This document shows positions 8,528 through 16,799 of a stretch of 64,000 nt of DNA, piece after piece. The notes under the pieces were generated by a model. It saw only the letters and a list, made by a program, of their open reading frames with translations. It was not told the DNA's origin and ran no database searches. Numbering within the stretch: the stretch's first letter is position 1; each line of letters begins with the position of its first letter. The stretch covers positions 359,352 to 423,351 of the forward strand of contig NZ_BAAAYO010000013.1 of the NCBI RefSeq assembly GCF_039536325.1, written 5' to 3'. The translations under genes were made by a program, and so were the position numbers. The stretch comes from Paenibacillus_AB hodogayensis. Its GTDB lineage: Bacteria > Bacillota > Bacilli > Paenibacillales > NBRC-103111.

Positions 8528-9367
8528 TTATTTTTCCCCTTTCATCAAATGCAATGTTTTTTGGTAAAGCTGATGAGCATTGTCTAAATTAAACGTATTC
8601 TTAGAGAGACTTACTTCTTTTCGTTGGATATACGCGGACAATTTTTGTGCAGGCGGGGCTTCAATGTGATCAATAATCGGGAGAACCGCCTTCTCAACTG
8701 GTTTGCCGATCAATTTAAAAGCCACCCTTGCAAGCGCCTTATTAATCGGATTTTTGATTGAATCCAAATAGCCTTTTGTTTGAACAGCCCATGGGTTAAA
8801 TAGCACATACTTGATCTTTCCATAATTCAAATCGGAAAAGGCAACGCCAAGAAGGTCGTTTAACCGACTACCGTGATATTTTATTTTTGCTCCGTTGTAA
8901 TTTCTTTTGTTTTGGATATCCTCCAAATTAACCGTTCCGTTCATTCCTGGTGCGCAAACATTAACAATGACGGGCTTTGCTGCTTTCTCAAGCATTTCTT
9001 TGAGCCCGAAGCTCAGAACAAATCTGCTTAAATAAGATAATGCAAAATTAAATTCAAATCCTTCTTCAGTCTCGGTCAATTGTTCTCTTGTCGTATGTGA
9101 AGTTGCACAAAAAATGACACTATCTAAAGAAGCAAACCGCGTTTGGACCTCCTCAATCACTCGCTTGTTCTCCGATACTAAACTTAAGTTTGCTTGAAGA
9201 AATGTTGCTCGTTCTCCTGCACCGATCTGTTTGGCCTCATTTAAGAAGGAGCGGCCTTTCGTAGCGGAACTCCCTACAACGATTACCTGATTCCCGCTTC
9301 TTAAAAGATGCATGGCAACGCCTTTTCCAATACCGTCCGATCCACCTGTTACAAGTATGGTTTTCAA
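8528..9367 (-). CDS. Short-chain dehydrogenase/reductase (retinol-dehydrogenase-like)
   Basis: A 279-residue SDR with the NAD(P) loop GGSDGIGKG at the N-terminus. The length and the long insertion between strand 6 and the end (NPWAVQTKGYLDSIKNPI) recall retinol dehydrogenase/protochlorophyllide-reductase-like enzymes. I chose TTG 9367 because GAGGAGG lies 8 nt upstream; the open frame continues upstream without homology. The serine position reads NVCAPG and the Tyr-Lys position reads YHGSR (Lys to Arg), so activity may be atypical. It is first in the SDR-SDR-DUF6069 operon, which diverges from the TetR gene that probably controls it. Confidence 0.75.
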   Translation of the reverse strand: MKTILVTGGSDGIGKGVAMHLLRSGNQVIVVGSSATKGRSFLNEAKQIGAGERATFLQANLSLVSENKRVIEEVQTRFASLDSVIFCATSHTTREQLTETEEGFEFNFALSYLSRFVLSFGLKEMLEKAAKPVIVNVCAPGMNGTVNLEDIQNKRNYNGAKIKYHGSRLNDLLGVAFSDLNYGKIKYVLFNPWAVQTKGYLDSIKNPINKALARVAFKLIGKPVEKAVLPIIDHIEAPPAQKLSAYIQRKEVSLSKNTFNLDNAHQLYQKTLHLMKGEK

Positions 9368-9681
9368 ATTTACTACCTCCTCGAGAATGACAATCAGCTT
9401 GTATCTGACCAATTCCAACAAATTTGCAAATACCACTAAATTGAAGTTCATCGTTAAGGCTGAACATTTTTTACGCCTTGCATGGAACCAAGCTGCCAGA
9501 GGCATAATTAACAAAAGTGCCTCGCAGTACCTTTTAGATGCTCTATCATTGTGATATGATAACCAACGCGTGTTGCTTTAATAAACATACTCCCTATTCA
9601 AATGTGGGACAATCAACAATAAAAGTAGGATGTCGCTGTAGCAACAAAACCATGAAATTGTCGGGATGAGAGGTGAACGAA

Positions 9682-10236
9682 TTGGGAACTAAGGCGAGGG
9701 ATATTCGCATCACGCATACCAAAAAATCACTTATCGATGCGTTTATTGAATTGGCAAATGTAAAGGATTTCGAGCAGATCACGATCTTGGACTTAACCGA
9801 AAGAGCTCATGTAAATCGCACTACTTTTTATGCCCATTTTAAAGACAAATATGATTTATTGGATCATATAATTGGCGACTCGGCTTCGGGAATGATTGAA
9901 AAATATACAGCGAACAGTAGTCAGGAGTTTAATCGCGAAATAATCACTCAACTCTTTTTTGCTGTATGTGAAGTTAACCAACAACCGGATTTCCCATGTC
10001 GAAATAGCTACTTCGAAATGATTCCTCTATTAAAAGAGAGGATATTTAATGCAGTGAGGGACTATTTATCAAAACGTTTGATTGGTGTAAATGATGAGTC
10101 GGAAATTAGTTTCTATGCGCCCATTTATGCAAATATAGTAGTTGAAGCCGGCTATTTATGGACGACTGGTAAATTAGATTTAACAAAGGAAGAAACCGCT
10201 CAGCGAGTTACCGATATGGTTGTTGGGAAAAGTTAA
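9682..10236 (+). CDS. TetR/AcrR-family transcriptional regulator
   Basis: About 184 residues. Residues ~5-55 form the TetR helix-turn-helix (TKKSLIDAFIELANVKDFEQITILDLTERAHVNRTTFYAHF is its visible span, positions 9715-9840). The C-terminal domain resembles TetR_C-33-like ligand domains. TTG 9682 is preferred because the AGAGGTG site fits it, while the GTG at 9673 lies inside that site. It diverges from the SDR operon across ~310 bp, the usual arrangement for a repressor of a detoxification operon (inference). The ligand is unknown. Confidence 0.8.
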   Translation: MGTKARDIRITHTKKSLIDAFIELANVKDFEQITILDLTERAHVNRTTFYAHFKDKYDLLDHIIGDSASGMIEKYTANSSQEFNREIITQLFFAVCEVNQQPDFPCRNSYFEMIPLLKERIFNAVRDYLSKRLIGVNDESEISFYAPIYANIVVEAGYLWTTGKLDLTKEETAQRVTDMVVGKS

Positions 10237-10273
10237 TTCGTACTTACAACCCACCGATATGCGAGCGTTCGAC

Positions 10274-10294
10274 TTACTTAGGATACGGTTTCAG
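10274..10294 (-). repeat. Degenerate att-like sequence (copy E)
   Basis: TTACTTAGGATACGGTTTCA resembles copy D (TCACTTATGATAAGGTTCA), and both continue with GCTTAACG. It contains indels and no longer encodes the RlmH tail, so it may be a decayed earlier junction. Confidence 0.35.
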
Positions 10295-10390
10295 CTTAAC
10301 GGGAGCATCGGCGAAAATTAAGGAAAGACCATCATGATCGCAACCGATCACAACTCCTTCGAGTCGCTCTGCCTAGACAGCTATCGGGTT

Positions 10391-10438
10391 AAAAAAAAGC
10401 ACCCCCTCACTTGAGCATTACGCTCAAATTTAGAGTGC
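10391..10438 (-). terminator. Rho-independent terminator, minus strand
   Basis: On the minus strand GCAC...TTGAGC, a short loop, GCTCAA...GGTGC is followed by eight T residues. It lies downstream of the ABC-F gene and just left of att copy C. Confidence 0.6.
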
Positions 10439-10467
10439 CTACAAGGTTTTCTCAACACAAAATTTGG

Positions 10468-10490
10468 CCGTCACTTATGATAAGGTTCAG
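10468..10490 (-). repeat. rlmH 3'-end repeat, copy C (candidate att site)
   Basis: Same 23 bp as copy D, again reading E-P-Y-H-K-stop on the minus strand. To its right, an ~80-bp segment with a GGCACTC/GAGTGCC hairpin resembles the segment right of copy F. It is the left boundary of the ABC-F cassette and the right boundary of the SDR/TetR cassette. Confidence 0.75.
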
Positions 10491-10650
10491 CGTATCACAA
10501 GTAGGGCGAAATTAAAGGCACTCAGTGGAGTGCCTGCTTTGCATAGCTTATTATATTACTGCTTGCTACCGTCTAACATCGAAGCTCCAAAACAAAAAAG
10601 CCGTTATTCCCGTTAAACTCAGTTGTGGCTATTATGGTGGGACTTCTCTC

Positions 10651-12225
10651 TTACAAGCTCTGTTCGGTCACTCCCGTTACCGGATCGAAGGTCAGCATCT
10701 TGGTCCCGATCTTATCGATGAAGAATCGATCATGGCTTACCGTTATGACCGCGCCGGGAAAATGGATCAGAGCTTGCTCCATAACCTGTATGCTCGTGAG
10801 GTCCAGATGGTTGGTCGGCTCGTCCAAGATAATTACAGCTGCGCCCGAGAGAAGACACTTCGCCAGTGCCACCCGAGCTTTCTGCCCGCCAGACAGATGG
10901 CCGGTCGCTTTGCTCAGATCCGCCTCCGAGAATTGCAGCATAGCCAGGAATTTGTTCACCTTTTTACGTGGAGCGTCCAGTCCCAATCCATACGTATTCA
11001 CCGCGTGGCTGACGGTATCCTTAGGGTCAAGCTCCTCCCACATCCGGTTGAAGTAGGCGTAGCTGACTCCCTTCTCCCAGACAACCTCCCCGGAATCCGG
11101 CTTCTCCTGCCCGGTAAGCGCCTTAATGAGCGTGGACTTCCCGCTTCCGTTCGGTCCCACGATGACCAAGCGATCTTCCTTCTGAATATCGAAGCTTACG
11201 TTCTCGAAGATCTGCCTGCCCTCGTAGGTCTGCCCGATCGCCTTCACTTCGCATAGCTTGTCGGGAAAGCGCAACCTCTCGTAGATATCGGTAATCAGCA
11301 CGTTAACGGGATGAGGCTCTACCCGCTTCTTGTTATCCGCCAGCTTCCGCGAGAGACGGTCTTTCGAACCGGACTTCCGGCTCGCGCGATCGTCGATCGC
11401 CTCGGATTCCATGAGCAGCAGCTCTTCCTCCCACTCGAACTGGCGATCCAGCTCCTTCTTGCGCATCTTCTTCTTACGGACGTAATCGGTGTAGTTGCCT
11501 TCGTATTCCTGGAAATGATAGTTCTCGATCTCGATCGTGCGCGTGACCACCTTGTCGATGAATTGCCGGTCATGCGACACCAGAATCATGGCTCCCTTGA
11601 ATCGGTACAACCACTGTTCCAGCCATGCGATCCCTTCCATATCCAAGTAATTCGTAGGCTCGTCGAGCAGAACGACATCGGGCAGCTCGATTAGCATCTT
11701 CGCGAGCGCCGCGCGGTTACGCCATCCCCCGGACAACTCATCGATGGGCTGATTGCGAGCTCTGTCATTGAACCCTAGCTTCGTAAGCACCGTATTGATC
11801 TCGACGGAAACGTTCCAGCCATCGAGATGATCCATCTGTTCGAATAACTCCGCTTGCCTTGCTAGCAGCGCATTCATCTCACGATCGTCGGTCACCACAC
11901 CAAGCTTATCTCCGACTTCCTGTAACTCTTGTTCAATAAGGGCAACCTGCTTAAAGCATGCTTCTAGTTCTTGTTGAACGGACAAGCTTCCGCTGAGCTC
12001 TGAGAACTGAGAGAAATACCCGATTCTCACCTGAGGATCTATTTCCACTTTACCGGACGTCGGCTCTTCCTTGCCCATGATGAGCTTAAATACCGTCGAC
12101 TTGCCGGCGCCGTTCCGTCCGATGAGGCCGATCCGTTCCCCTTGCATCACTCGAAAATAAATGTCGCGAAAGATCATGGACTCTTCATACTTCTTCGTGA
12201 CGTTCTCCAGCCGTATTACGCTCAT
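10651..12225 (-). CDS. ABC-F family ATPase (probable ribosome-protection protein)
   Basis: The product is 524 residues with two ABC ATPase domains and no membrane segments, the ABC-F plan. NBD1 has Walker A GRNGAGKST (36-44), signature LSGGW and DEPTNYLD. A charged linker (KKKMRKKELDRQFEWEEELLL) reaches toward the peptidyl-transferase centre in known family members. NBD2 has GPNGSGKST (~356-364), LSGGQ and DEPTNHLD. I chose ATG 12225 for its AAGGG site. Family members either assist translation or protect against antibiotics such as lincosamides, pleuromutilins and streptogramin A; which applies here is unknown. It sits beside a second ABC-F gene between two att copies. Confidence 0.8.
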   Translation of the reverse strand: MSVIRLENVTKKYEESMIFRDIYFRVMQGERIGLIGRNGAGKSTVFKLIMGKEEPTSGKVEIDPQVRIGYFSQFSELSGSLSVQQELEACFKQVALIEQELQEVGDKLGVVTDDREMNALLARQAELFEQMDHLDGWNVSVEINTVLTKLGFNDRARNQPIDELSGGWRNRAALAKMLIELPDVVLLDEPTNYLDMEGIAWLEQWLYRFKGAMILVSHDRQFIDKVVTRTIEIENYHFQEYEGNYTDYVRKKKMRKKELDRQFEWEEELLLMESEAIDDRASRKSGSKDRLSRKLADNKKRVEPHPVNVLITDIYERLRFPDKLCEVKAIGQTYEGRQIFENVSFDIQKEDRLVIVGPNGSGKSTLIKALTGQEKPDSGEVVWEKGVSYAYFNRMWEELDPKDTVSHAVNTYGLGLDAPRKKVNKFLAMLQFSEADLSKATGHLSGGQKARVALAKCLLSGAAVIILDEPTNHLDLTSIQVMEQALIHFPGAVITVSHDRFFIDKIGTKMLTFDPVTGVTEQSL

Positions 12226-12270
12226 GGTTATCACCCTTCTGGCCAACGTTATAGTTCAATAGGCTACAGT

Positions 12271-12309
12271 AAAAAAGACACTGAGATTCTCAATCCATCA
12301 GCGTCTTTA
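12271..12309 (-). terminator. Terminator/possible attenuator between the two ABC-F genes
   Basis: On the minus strand AAAGACGCTGA pairs with TCAGTGTCTTT and is followed by a T-run. It ends the upstream ABC-F transcript. Because it lies in the 100-bp leader of the second ABC-F gene, it could also act as a drug-responsive attenuator, as seen for other ABC-F genes (inference). Confidence 0.6.
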
Positions 12310-12324
12310 TAAGAGGATTGTCAT

Positions 12325-14064
12325 TTAAAGCAGCTTAATTAGCGCTTCCAGCTCATCAACTAATCCTTTGGCACGTTCAAAATCAGTCTCTTTTAAAGCC
12401 AATTCGATTTTCATTTCAACTGATTTTTTATTTTGTTCCGTTTCTAAATAGTCTTTATCAAAATGACGAGCATAAATCATCTGTCTAAATTTCCGTATAC
12501 TCATTTTTCGAATCGTCTTATCGTCAATAATTAGTACATAATCCATCCCATTCACAACCGAATAAAAATCATGAGAGATCATGACAATCGCGCCTTTATA
12601 GTCTTCAATGGCTTTTTCCAGCGCGATTTGTGCATAGATGTCCAAATGACTCGTCGGTTCATCAAGAAGCAATACATTTGCTTTACTGGCAGCGACTTTA
12701 GCCACTTGAAGCAAATTTTTCTCTCCGCCAGACAACGATGCGATCTTCTGATTAACGATTTCTCCTTCAAAGCCATAGTTCGCAATGTACGATCTAACCT
12801 CATCATAAGTGTCAAACCCAGCATCGATGAACTCTTCTATTATGGTATTAGAATCATTAAGCACTTCACCTTGAAGCTGTGATAAATAAGCCACTTTAGC
12901 ATCCGCATTTATTTCAATTGAAGCGTGCTTATTGTTAAAGAGTTCTCGAAGTAAAGTCGTTTTGCCAGTACCGTTGGGTCCGATAATGGCCACTTTATCC
13001 GTAGATTTGATCTCAAAGCTAACATTGTCTAGCAGCAACTCATCAAAGGCAACACTATAATTACTGACCTGTATAACAGTGGTATCTTCCATTTCATTTT
13101 CCATACTGAAACGGATCGTCGGCTGCTTTATAGCTACAAACGGAGCTTTAATTTTACGTGCTTCCAATCTCTCTTGATAGCTAACTCTAGCTTTTAACGC
13201 TCTGCCCTTAGAAGCATCTGCATTATAAGTTGCAATAGCTCTTAGATGATTGATGATTTTCTCATTTCGCTCAAGCTCTTCTTCCTCAGCTACTGTGAGT
13301 TCTTGTAACTCAATTTTGGTCTGAAGTAAGGAGAAATGATAATCGATATACCGCCCATCAAATTCTTGGAGCTCCGTATTTTCAAGGTGAATAATTTTGT
13401 TAAAGCAATGATTCAATAAATACCGGTTGTGCGTAACCACTAGCAGGATGCCTTTGTGCGCGTTGATCAGATTTTTGAGCGCATTTAGATTTTCAAAATC
13501 CAAAAATACATCTGGTTCATCCATAACCATTACGTCTGGGCTATTCAGCATCTCCTTCATCACTTGAACGAGTTTGAATTCCCCGCCACTCAGATCGGAT
13601 ACCCTAGCATCCTTTAGCTTCATAAGGTTTGCTAGATTGAGTTTCTTATTAATGTTGCTTTCAAAATCTCCCCCGCCCATCGCCTCAAAAGCATCTAAAG
13701 CTTCTTGATACTTTTCTAGGATCGGATCAAGGTCAGAAGCTGTTTCCATTTCAGCACAAATAGCTTGGATCTCATCTTGTACCTTAATAAAGGGTTCTCC
13801 GATATATTCAAAAACCGTTGTTTCTTTCGTTCTGTCTAGTTGAGAGAACTGACTTACATACCCGATTTTGCAGGCTGGGTCGATCTCTAACTTGCCCTCG
13901 AACAAATATCGTTCCGGATCCATCAGTATATCGATCAGTGTACTTTTGCCACTGCCACTTGTTCCAATAAAAGCGCAATGCTGTGCCTCTTCGAGCGTAA
14001 AGGAGATGTTTGTATATAGCTCTTTTTGCGGAAAGGTGAAGGATAAGTTTTCAACTTTGATCAT
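12325..14064 (-). CDS. ABC-F family ATPase, divergent (probable antibiotic resistance type)
   Basis: The product is 579 residues. NBD1 has Walker A GTSGSGKST (34-42) and LSGGE. Its Walker B region reads DEPDVFLDF and its switch reads THNRYLLNH, unusual replacements of the common DEPTNHLD and SHDR. NBD2 is canonical, with GPNGTGKTT near 361-369, LSGGE, DEPTSHLD and ISHD. A C-terminal basic/coiled extension follows. Degenerate NBD1 motifs are typical of resistance-type ABC-F proteins (Lsa/Vga-like) more than of housekeeping ones. The ATG at 14064 has an AAAGG site; an upstream in-frame extension lacks one. It is first in the cassette, 153 bp from att copy F. Confidence 0.8.
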   Translation of the reverse strand: MIKVENLSFTFPQKELYTNISFTLEEAQHCAFIGTSGSGKSTLIDILMDPERYLFEGKLEIDPACKIGYVSQFSQLDRTKETTVFEYIGEPFIKVQDEIQAICAEMETASDLDPILEKYQEALDAFEAMGGGDFESNINKKLNLANLMKLKDARVSDLSGGEFKLVQVMKEMLNSPDVMVMDEPDVFLDFENLNALKNLINAHKGILLVVTHNRYLLNHCFNKIIHLENTELQEFDGRYIDYHFSLLQTKIELQELTVAEEEELERNEKIINHLRAIATYNADASKGRALKARVSYQERLEARKIKAPFVAIKQPTIRFSMENEMEDTTVIQVSNYSVAFDELLLDNVSFEIKSTDKVAIIGPNGTGKTTLLRELFNNKHASIEINADAKVAYLSQLQGEVLNDSNTIIEEFIDAGFDTYDEVRSYIANYGFEGEIVNQKIASLSGGEKNLLQVAKVAASKANVLLLDEPTSHLDIYAQIALEKAIEDYKGAIVMISHDFYSVVNGMDYVLIIDDKTIRKMSIRKFRQMIYARHFDKDYLETEQNKKSVEMKIELALKETDFERAKGLVDELEALIKLL

Positions 14065-14368
14065 CGTGTTACCTTTCATGTAGCTAAATTGGTGACCACT
14101 ATTGGATGTCTGGAAGCGCATAGATTATAAGTTCGCCGTTGTTAGCGTAGCACTGTTTACAACAAATCTCAAATCCATTTTCAAATAAGGATAAGGGCGG
14201 GAATGCCTTCTGATGATTACTTATGAAAAGGTGCACCATGTCATCTATAGAGCGAAATCGAAGGCACCCGATCAGGTGCCTTCTTTGCGTAGCTGTATAT
14301 AAAAGTTGTCTACATTGCGCTTACATCAATCGGGACTTTGAGGCCGGGCGCTTCGTGTCGAGTGGTAC
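14065..14368. other. Intergenic region with att copy F and cassette-end hairpin
   Basis: No gene. It contains the leader of the ABC-F gene, att copy F and, at about 14259-14282, the hairpin GGCACC/GGTGCC that matches the one next to copy C. Confidence 0.6.
14217..14236 (-). repeat. rlmH 3'-end repeat, copy F (candidate att site)
   Basis: A more diverged copy: on the minus strand it reads GCACCTTTTCATAAGTAA, coding A-P-F-H-K-stop, against E-P-Y-H-K-stop in rlmH. Its identity is supported by the ~80 bp to its right, which align with the segment right of copy C (same hairpin position and CTTTGCrTAGCT end). Confidence 0.6.
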
Positions 14369-14674
14369 CTACTTGCCTTGCTTCATGAGCTCGATCGCCT
14401 TGCGAGTCTCCTCGAAGACCTCTTCTCGCTTCTCCTCTGGTACAGGAACCGCCAGAATGTCTCCGGAGAGCTCCTCCAGCTCGCTCATTCCATCAAAACA
14501 GTTGCTTGTCTCGCATGTCATGCTCCCCATGGCAGTGCCACTACTAGGAACAATGCCGATTTCACCCACGATGTCGGCCTTGAGTAGCGCGCTCGCCGAG
14601 CCGGTGTCCAGCAGCACCTTGACCAGTTCGAGCGTCCGGCCCCGAAAGTGAATGGTGACAGGAATGAAAGGCAA
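14369..14674 (-). pseudogene. Retropepsin-like aspartic protease fragment joined to an unrelated tail
   Basis: The first ~50 residues (FIPVTIHFRGRTLELVKVLLDTGSASALLKADIV) match the start of bacterial retropepsin-like proteases, with the DTGS catalytic aspartate. The flap and the second half of the fold are missing. From residue ~55 the sequence turns into an acidic, helical tail (SELEELSGDILAVPVP, then EEVFEETRKAIELMK) with no relation to the protease. It is either a fused scar or a separate small protein starting at the internal MTCETSN. Homology before the first ATG (GYGLPFI) suggests the original start is lost too. Confidence 0.45.
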
Positions 14675-14693
14675 TCCGTATCCTCGGCGAAAA

Positions 14694-14897
14694 TCATCGC
14701 GGCCCCCGAACGCCGACGTACCGTTCTCTGGCGATCAGCTCGGGACGAGACGTGTGAAAGAAGCAGTACTCGCGGCCCAGTTCCTCCCGGTGAAGCTCGC
14801 TGTAGCGGCGGAGCGCCGAAGTGGAGTCCGCGAATCGGCCTTCAATGAAAAAAATCAAGAAGCATTCTATAAGCGAAGCCCTTTCTTTTAAATCCAA
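14694..14897 (-). CDS. Unrecognised small ORF, probably a remnant
   Basis: A 67-residue frame (CFLIFFIEGRFADSTSALRRY, then HREELGREYCFFHTSRPELIA) that I do not recognise. It has a plausible amphipathic and charged composition but no convincing ribosome site. It lies in the same direction just before the broken protease fragment. A GCTTTCCC/GGGAAAGC hairpin lies upstream near 14912-14934. It may be another piece of a decayed gene. Confidence 0.25.
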   Translation of the reverse strand: MDLKERASLIECFLIFFIEGRFADSTSALRRYSELHREELGREYCFFHTSRPELIARERYVGVRGPR

Positions 14898-14978
14898 TAA
14901 CGGAAGGAGCTTTCCCTTAATTCGGGAAAGCCCCAGCGCTCAATCAAACGTTATGTATTATCATTAAAAAAAGAGATA

Positions 14979-16481
14979 CTATACTATGACCATCTGCCGC
15001 ATAAACGAGTCTGGGTTCATCAAATATACAACCCTCGGGTCAATTACTCCATATTGGTTTACAGGCCTTCTTCTACCTGTGTGATCTGTTTGTATGCCTG
15101 ACTCTAATTGTTCGATAATTCCACATGCTTTCCACTTTACCACTACATTCCTTGCCCTGTTTGTTGCGGTTTTATCAGGTGTAGTTTCGACTTCACTAGT
15201 CTCCCTACCGCCAGTAATCTTAAATGTAGCAGCCACATCGGGAATAGTAAAGACCTGTTTTTTCATTCTCACAACCCGATTTACAACTTCGTTTCCGTAC
15301 AATTCCTCAGAACGTTCTTCCGCAAATTTACGTATGCCTATTATAACAGCATTTCGACCAATTTTGTAATCGTCATCGGTTGATTCAACAGCGGCTTCAG
15401 CAAAAATCGATTCCATTAGACGATTGAGATCTCTTGGTGATTTAAATGACAATTTAACTAACATGGTGATGACTTCAGCTTTAATTTCATCTTTAAACAC
15501 AGAATCAATTGTTGCTCGCTTTAAACTATATGCGCCTATTCGAGCAATCAACATTCTTTCTAAATCATTATCAGTCCACTCGGTTGGCTTCATTTTAATT
15601 CGATCGGTACGTAACTCTTCGCCAAAATGTGACTTAACGTTCTCCCACAAGAAGAATTTAAATGCTCCACGGGCAATTTCCAACAATCGAATATTTGTTA
15701 ATAAAGGATGGACTAACTTCGCAGCTTTATTACTTTGCCCACCCGTATAACCAGTCTCATCAATTTTATCAACTAAAATGTAAACTGCTTTATATCCGGC
15801 ATCATCAGCAAGTTTCGTGAATGTCTCCATTACATGAATAGAACTAATTGCATCACGTCTGGCTTTTGGTATTTCTGTTGGCTTCGAAGGATCAATTCTT
15901 TCTAAATTTAAAACGCTAATTAGAGCATTATATATTTCCACGACATTTGAAATTATATTTGTTATCTTCTCACTTTTACTTTCTAACGCCTTCAATATAC
16001 TATCAAGTTCTAATCTCGAAAGATCGGTCATGTATTCATCAATATACCATCGAAGCAGGCCTCTACTCTCGACAGGCAAATCTTCCCCGACAAGCCCTTG
16101 TTCTACTAGAGAAAATGCTAATTTTGCAACGCCTCTTTTGAGTATCTCATTAACGTGGTCCGTTAAAGTTATTGTGTTCAGCTGTCCCAGTCTTAATGCC
16201 GTAAAATCATCGTATGTAATAGACAGTACTTTCCCGCCAATGTCTTCTTCAAATTTTTCTGAGTTAGTGTATACTTCGATCATCGATCGAATAGCACTTT
16301 TGCCACCACCACGAGGACCAAAAATAACATAAGATTTAGGGTGATTCGCGTCACCAAGCGCCTCAGAGAAATATCTGGGCTCCACAAAATATAACTGGAG
16401 TAATTCTTCCTTCTCACCAGCCACCTTAGTAAAAGGATGTTCAGTGAAGTTATGAAGTCTTAGGAATCTATTAATAAGCAT
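14979..16481 (-). CDS. Large P-loop ATPase (Sll1717-like), possible defence protein
   Basis: A 500-residue soluble ATPase. Walker A is GPRGGGKS (55-62) and Walker B is YILVDKIDE (~234-242). Between them is a long helical insert. The C-terminal ~80 residues form a probable winged helix (VVKWKACGIIEQLESG, HTGRRRPVNQYGVIDPRVVY). This matches the P-loop ATPase family named after cyanobacterial Sll1717, which is common in mobile and defence islands but of unproven role. A GGGGG site precedes the ATG at 16481. It is the only intact gene of the cassette between att copies F and B. Confidence 0.7.
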   Translation of the reverse strand: MLINRFLRLHNFTEHPFTKVAGEKEELLQLYFVEPRYFSEALGDANHPKSYVIFGPRGGGKSAIRSMIEVYTNSEKFEEDIGGKVLSITYDDFTALRLGQLNTITLTDHVNEILKRGVAKLAFSLVEQGLVGEDLPVESRGLLRWYIDEYMTDLSRLELDSILKALESKSEKITNIISNVVEIYNALISVLNLERIDPSKPTEIPKARRDAISSIHVMETFTKLADDAGYKAVYILVDKIDETGYTGGQSNKAAKLVHPLLTNIRLLEIARGAFKFFLWENVKSHFGEELRTDRIKMKPTEWTDNDLERMLIARIGAYSLKRATIDSVFKDEIKAEVITMLVKLSFKSPRDLNRLMESIFAEAAVESTDDDYKIGRNAVIIGIRKFAEERSEELYGNEVVNRVVRMKKQVFTIPDVAATFKITGGRETSEVETTPDKTATNRARNVVVKWKACGIIEQLESGIQTDHTGRRRPVNQYGVIDPRVVYLMNPDSFMRQMVIV

Positions 16482-16799
16482 AGCTATCCCCCTTCACACA
16501 TATTCCCTAATAGTAAAATATTGTTCGTTACTTTACAAGGGAAATAATAAATATGTCCATCCCAATTTCAGTGGGCATAGATTAGTGCTTATACAAGCAC
16601 CTCGAAGCTTATCGGTTCCAATTATCGCCGTCACCTATAATACAGTTCCCCGATTCTTCTTGAGCCCCAGACAACTTGACCAAAATGAAAAAAATCGCAT
16701 CAGCTGATGGAAACGCTGCTCACCTGGTGTAATGGGATAGAAGCCCCATACCCCCGATATCAAGCCACCATTGGCTCGAACGTTTTTGTTTTACTTGAT
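16482..16799. other. Intergenic region with att copy B
   Basis: No gene. It holds att copy B (16625-16651) and a 12-bp perfect palindrome CATCAGCTGATG near 16697-16708. Confidence 0.5.
16625..16651 (-). repeat. rlmH 3'-end repeat, copy B (candidate att site)
   Basis: TCGCCGTCACCTATAATACA followed by GTTCCCC, against TCGCCGTCACTTATGGTAGG plus GTTCCCC at the rlmH end. On the minus strand it codes E-L-Y-Y-R-stop. The 13-14 bp beyond the stop (GGCGATAATTGG) also match the sequence after rlmH (GGCGAAAAATTGG). Confidence 0.7.

Larger units (their letters stand above)
10237..10650. other. Cassette junction region: terminator, att copies and hairpin
   Basis: No gene. It holds a degenerate att-like sequence (10274-10294), a minus-strand terminator (10391-10438), att copy C (10468-10490) and the GGCACTC hairpin of the cassette end near 10518-10537. 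Confidence 0.6.
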
